Positions 61,546 to 64,000 of a stretch of DNA of 64,000 nucleotides are shown one piece after another. Both the position numbers and the translations under genes were made by a program. The DNA is from Elusimicrobiota bacterium (GTDB lineage Bacteria; Elusimicrobiota; Elusimicrobia; FEN-1173), in contig JADJZR010000019.1 of the NCBI GenBank assembly GCA_016715645.1, positions 4,003 to 68,002 of the forward strand, written 5' to 3'. The first letter of the stretch is position 1; each line of letters opens with the position of its first letter. The notes below the pieces were generated by a model, which did no database searches, was not told the DNA's origin, and worked only from the letters and a program-made list of their open reading frames with translations.

Positions 61546-62841
61546 ATGGAACGAGCGTTTCATTTGAGCCGATTGGATCGGCTGTTTCGCGCGACGCCGG
61601 TGGTGGCGATCCTGGGACCGCGCCAATGCGGGAAGACCACGCTGGCACGTCAATACGCGAAGAGCCGGGCCATCTATTTTGACCTGGAAAATCCGCGGGA
61701 CCTTCAACGGTTGGACCAACCCTTTCTTGCGCTGGAGGGGCTCGAGGGCCTGGTGGTCATTGATGAAATTCAACGGTCGCCCGGCCTTTTTAAAGCTCTT
61801 CGGGTGCTTGTGGATCGACCTAAAAACAAGGCCCGCTATTTGATCTTAGGAAGCGCTTCGCGGGAGCTGATTCGCCAGGGTTCGGAAACCCTCGCCGGAC
61901 GCATTTCGTTCATGGAATTAACGCCTTTTTCCCTTTTTGAAGTGGGTTCTCCGGACTGGAAGCGTCTTTGGGACCGGGGGGGATTCCCCAACTCGTTTCT
62001 GGCTCGGTCAGGGCAACAAAGCCGCGACTGGCGGGAGGCCTATGTCTCCACGTTTTTAGAGCAGGATGTCCCTCTGTTGGGGTTCCAGATTCCCCCGCGC
62101 ACTCTCCGACGTTTTTGGATGATGTTGACTTTTTACCATGGGCAAATTTTTAATGCGTCTGAAATTGGTCGATCTTTGGGGGTGGCCCACACCACCGTTC
62201 AGCGTTATCTGGATATTTTAAACGGCACCTTCATGGTGCGGGTCCTTCTGCCTTGGGTTGAAAACATTAATAAGCGATTGGTCAAATCCCCCAAAATTTA
62301 TTTTCGCGATTCAGGCCTGTTTCTCTCCTTGCTGGGCGTGGAAAGTGCGGCGGCATTGCAACAGCACCCCAAACTCGGGGCCGCCTGGGAGGGGTTCGCC
62401 CTTGAAGAGGTGGTGCGCCGACATGGGGCTCGCGAAGAAGAAGTTTTTTTTTGGGCCACCCACGGAGAAGCGGAATTGGATCTGCTGGTGTTCCAAGGGG
62501 GGAAGCGGTGGGGGTATGAATTCAAATACGCCGATGCCCCCCGAATCACCCGATCCATGACCCAAGCCATTCAGGATTTGCGCTTGGATCATTTGATTGT
62601 GGTTTTTCCCGGTTCTGATTCCTACAAATTAAGTCCGACCATCACCGCGACGGGTTTGTCCGCCCTTTCCGATCGTCTTGGGCTGATAAAAGGTAACTAC
62701 CCAGATCCCTCATCCGCTCTTTCGGAGCACCTTCGAATCAGCGGCTCTGCCGCCTCAGGTGACCGGAGCTCTGCGACGGTCCCCCCAAGAGGGGAAGGAA
62801 AACAAAGAATTTCCCTCTCCTCTTGGGAGAGGGCAGGGTGA
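61546..62841 (+). CDS. AAA ATPase with DUF4143 C-terminal domain
   Basis: A 431-aa protein of the AAA_14/DUF4143 group. Walker A is GPRQCGKTT near residue 24, Walker B LVVIDEIQRS. It then has GSASRELIRQGSETLAGR, PFSLFEVG and GGFPNSFLA, followed by the DUF4143 region with a winged-helix stretch (ASEIGRSLGVAHTTVQRYLDIL) and a nuclease-like end (EAELDLLVFQGGKRWGYEFKY). Function is unknown; relatives are common in accessory DNA. The last 49 residues come from MITE copy F: the original end was ...LGLIKG followed by a stop two codons beyond the insertion. Confidence 0.85.
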   Translation: MERAFHLSRLDRLFRATPVVAILGPRQCGKTTLARQYAKSRAIYFDLENPRDLQRLDQPFLALEGLEGLVVIDEIQRSPGLFKALRVLVDRPKNKARYLILGSASRELIRQGSETLAGRISFMELTPFSLFEVGSPDWKRLWDRGGFPNSFLARSGQQSRDWREAYVSTFLEQDVPLLGFQIPPRTLRRFWMMLTFYHGQIFNASEIGRSLGVAHTTVQRYLDILNGTFMVRVLLPWVENINKRLVKSPKIYFRDSGLFLSLLGVESAAALQQHPKLGAAWEGFALEEVVRRHGAREEEVFFWATHGEAELDLLVFQGGKRWGYEFKYADAPRITRSMTQAIQDLRLDHLIVVFPGSDSYKLSPTITATGLSALSDRLGLIKGNYPDPSSALSEHLRISGSAASGDRSSATVPPRGEGKQRISLSSWERAG

Positions 62842-62858
62842 GGGATTTGAGCAGTTAC
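62693..62858. mobile_element. MITE copy F, with perfect 8-bp target duplication
   Basis: A 166-nt element from GTAACTACCCAGATCCCTCA to TTTGAGCAGTTAC, flanked by GATAAAAG at 62685-62692 and 62859-62866. It has the palindromes plus an extra stretch (GAATCAGCGGCTCTGCCGCC) related to one in copy E. It was inserted into the last codons of the ATPase gene. Confidence 0.93.
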
Positions 62859-62885
62859 GATAAAAGGATAAACGGGTTCCCTTAA

Positions 62886-64000
62886 ATGGAGCGTTTTGAG
62901 GTTGTTTCATCGTTTGAGCCGGCTGGGGACCAGCCGGAGGCCATCCGTCAACTGACCGAAGGCATTCGCCAGAACCAACCGCACCAGGTCTTGCTGGGGG
63001 TCACCGGAAGCGGCAAAACGTTCACTGTCGCCAACGTCATCGCCCAGGTGAACCGGCCGACGCTTGTGATTTCGCCCAACAAAATCTTGGCCGCCCAGCT
63101 TTACGCGGAGCTTAAGGCGTTTTTTCCCCACAACGCGGTGGAATATTTCATTTCCTATTACGACTATTACCAACCGGAAGCCTACGTTCCCCAAAGCGAC
63201 ACTTACATTGAAAAAGACGCCTCGATCAACGACCACATCGACCGGCTCCGGTTAAAAGCCACGTCGTCGCTGTTGGAACGGCGCGACGTGGTGGTGGTGG
63301 CGTCGGTGTCGTGCATTTACGCTCTGGGCAGTCCCCGGGATTACCGGAACATGTGCGTGTTTTTGGAGAAAGGCGCGCCCAAAGTCCGGGAAGACCTTTT
63401 GCGCGAGTTGGTGGACATCCAATACGAACGCAACGAAATCGCTTTTTCCCGGGGAAAATTTCGTGTCAAAGGCGACGTGGTGGAAATATTTCCGGCCTAT
63501 TTAGAAACCGCCCTGCGGGTGGAACTGGACGGGGATCGGGTGGCCCGATTGCGGGAGTTTGACCCGTTGACGGGACGCACCATTCAAGAAAAAGAGCGCT
63601 CCTACATTTATCCGGCCAAACATTTCGTGACCACTCAGGAAGTCATTGATCGGGCGTTGGTCTCCATTTCCAACGAGCTGAAAGAACGGTTGACGGACCT
63701 GCGGGCCCACAACAAATTATTGGAAGCCCAGCGGTTGGATCAGCGAACGCGCTTTGATATGGAGATGCTGAAAGAAGTGGGGTTTTGTCACGGCATTGAA
63801 AACTATTCTCGGGCGTTGTCCGGCCGTCCGGCGGGGGAACGGCCGGAATGTTTGCTGGATTATTTCCCGAAAGATTATCTGGTGGTGATCGACGAATCTC
63901 ACGTGACGGTGCCGCAAATCGGCGGGATGTTTGAGGGCGATCGGTCCCGCAAACAAACCCTGGTGGACTATGGGTTTCGCCTTCCCTCGGCCCTGGACAA
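62886..64000 (+). CDS. uvrB: Excinuclease ABC subunit UvrB (3'-partial)
   Basis: The first ~371 codons; the gene runs off the window. UvrB is the damage-checking helicase of nucleotide excision repair. Motifs: SSFEPAGDQPEAIRQLTEGI, Walker A GVTGSGKTFTVANVI, ILAAQLYAELKAFFP, the DNA-clamping hairpin YYDYYQPEAYVPQSDTYIEK, SVSCIYALGSPRDY, and VVIDESHVTVPQIGGMF. Length so far and order are normal. The sequence before ATG 62886 has no strong ribosome site. Confidence 0.96.
   Translation, partial: MERFEVVSSFEPAGDQPEAIRQLTEGIRQNQPHQVLLGVTGSGKTFTVANVIAQVNRPTLVISPNKILAAQLYAELKAFFPHNAVEYFISYYDYYQPEAYVPQSDTYIEKDASINDHIDRLRLKATSSLLERRDVVVVASVSCIYALGSPRDYRNMCVFLEKGAPKVREDLLRELVDIQYERNEIAFSRGKFRVKGDVVEIFPAYLETALRVELDGDRVARLREFDPLTGRTIQEKERSYIYPAKHFVTTQEVIDRALVSISNELKERLTDLRAHNKLLEAQRLDQRTRFDMEMLKEVGFCHGIENYSRALSGRPAGERPECLLDYFPKDYLVVIDESHVTVPQIGGMFEGDRSRKQTLVDYGFRLPSALD

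Overview
This 64 kb window is G+C-rich and densely packed. It comes from a diderm, free-living-type bacterium. Elusimicrobiota is the best guess, based on the mix of pseudopilin-like genes, giant FG-GAP/Fn3 surface proteins and gene order. That placement is inference; no rRNA gene is present to confirm it. Genes often overlap by ATGA, GTGA or TGATG, and GTG starts are common. Recognisable promoters are TTGACA-like and TATAAT-like boxes 17 nt apart.

Layout. (1) 1-13455: one enormous, 5'-truncated surface-protein gene: an NHL-like propeller, then six arrays of exactly seven FG-GAP/VCBS blades separated by Fn3-like linkers, then a C-terminal beta domain. Three frameshifts interrupt it. (2) 13.5-16.2 kb: accessory island with an AbiE-type toxin-antitoxin pair, a second copy of the giant gene's 3' tail, a ~94-nt poly-G tract that is almost certainly an artefact, and a HigBA-like module whose toxin is truncated. 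(3) 16.3-27.7 kb: DUF523/DUF1722 protein, P-type ATPase, HEAT-repeat lipoprotein, a pseudopilin operon (including an 850-aa pseudopilin with lamin-tail-like and carboxypeptidase-regulatory-like domains, and a CNB-patatin protein) and a divergent GspK/PilX-like gene. (4) 27.8-41.7 kb: hisS-aspS, then a vapBC-phoH-HD-ybeY-corC-corC-mgtE-recO-glyQ-glyS run. (5) 41.9-61.1 kb: LysM and TPR proteins, dprA-topA-xerC, a novel UBA-like protein, and a division/cell-wall cluster mraZ-rsmH-ftsL-ftsI-murE-murF-mraY-murD-ftsW-murG followed by surE. (6) 61.1-64 kb: a MITE, a DUF4143 ATPase and the start of uvrB.

The most striking non-genic structure is a dispersed MITE-like family with 7 copies in 64 kb. 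The ends are GTAAC...GTTAC and the copies are flanked by 8-bp target duplications, two of them perfect. Copies sit at gene ends or in 5' leaders. They have rewritten the C-termini of at least two proteins (P-type ATPase, DUF4143 ATPase), moved the murF stop codon, and separate promoters from ribosome binding sites in front of vapBC and the LysM gene. A second, unrelated element with 34-bp inverted repeats lies at 61117-61441.

Several conserved genes (rsmH, xerC) carry single frameshifts next to short homopolymers, and mgtE has three in-frame TAG codons within 18 nt. With the poly-G tract, this suggests uncorrected sequencing errors, so pseudogene calls here should be held lightly. No tRNA, rRNA or CRISPR array was seen.
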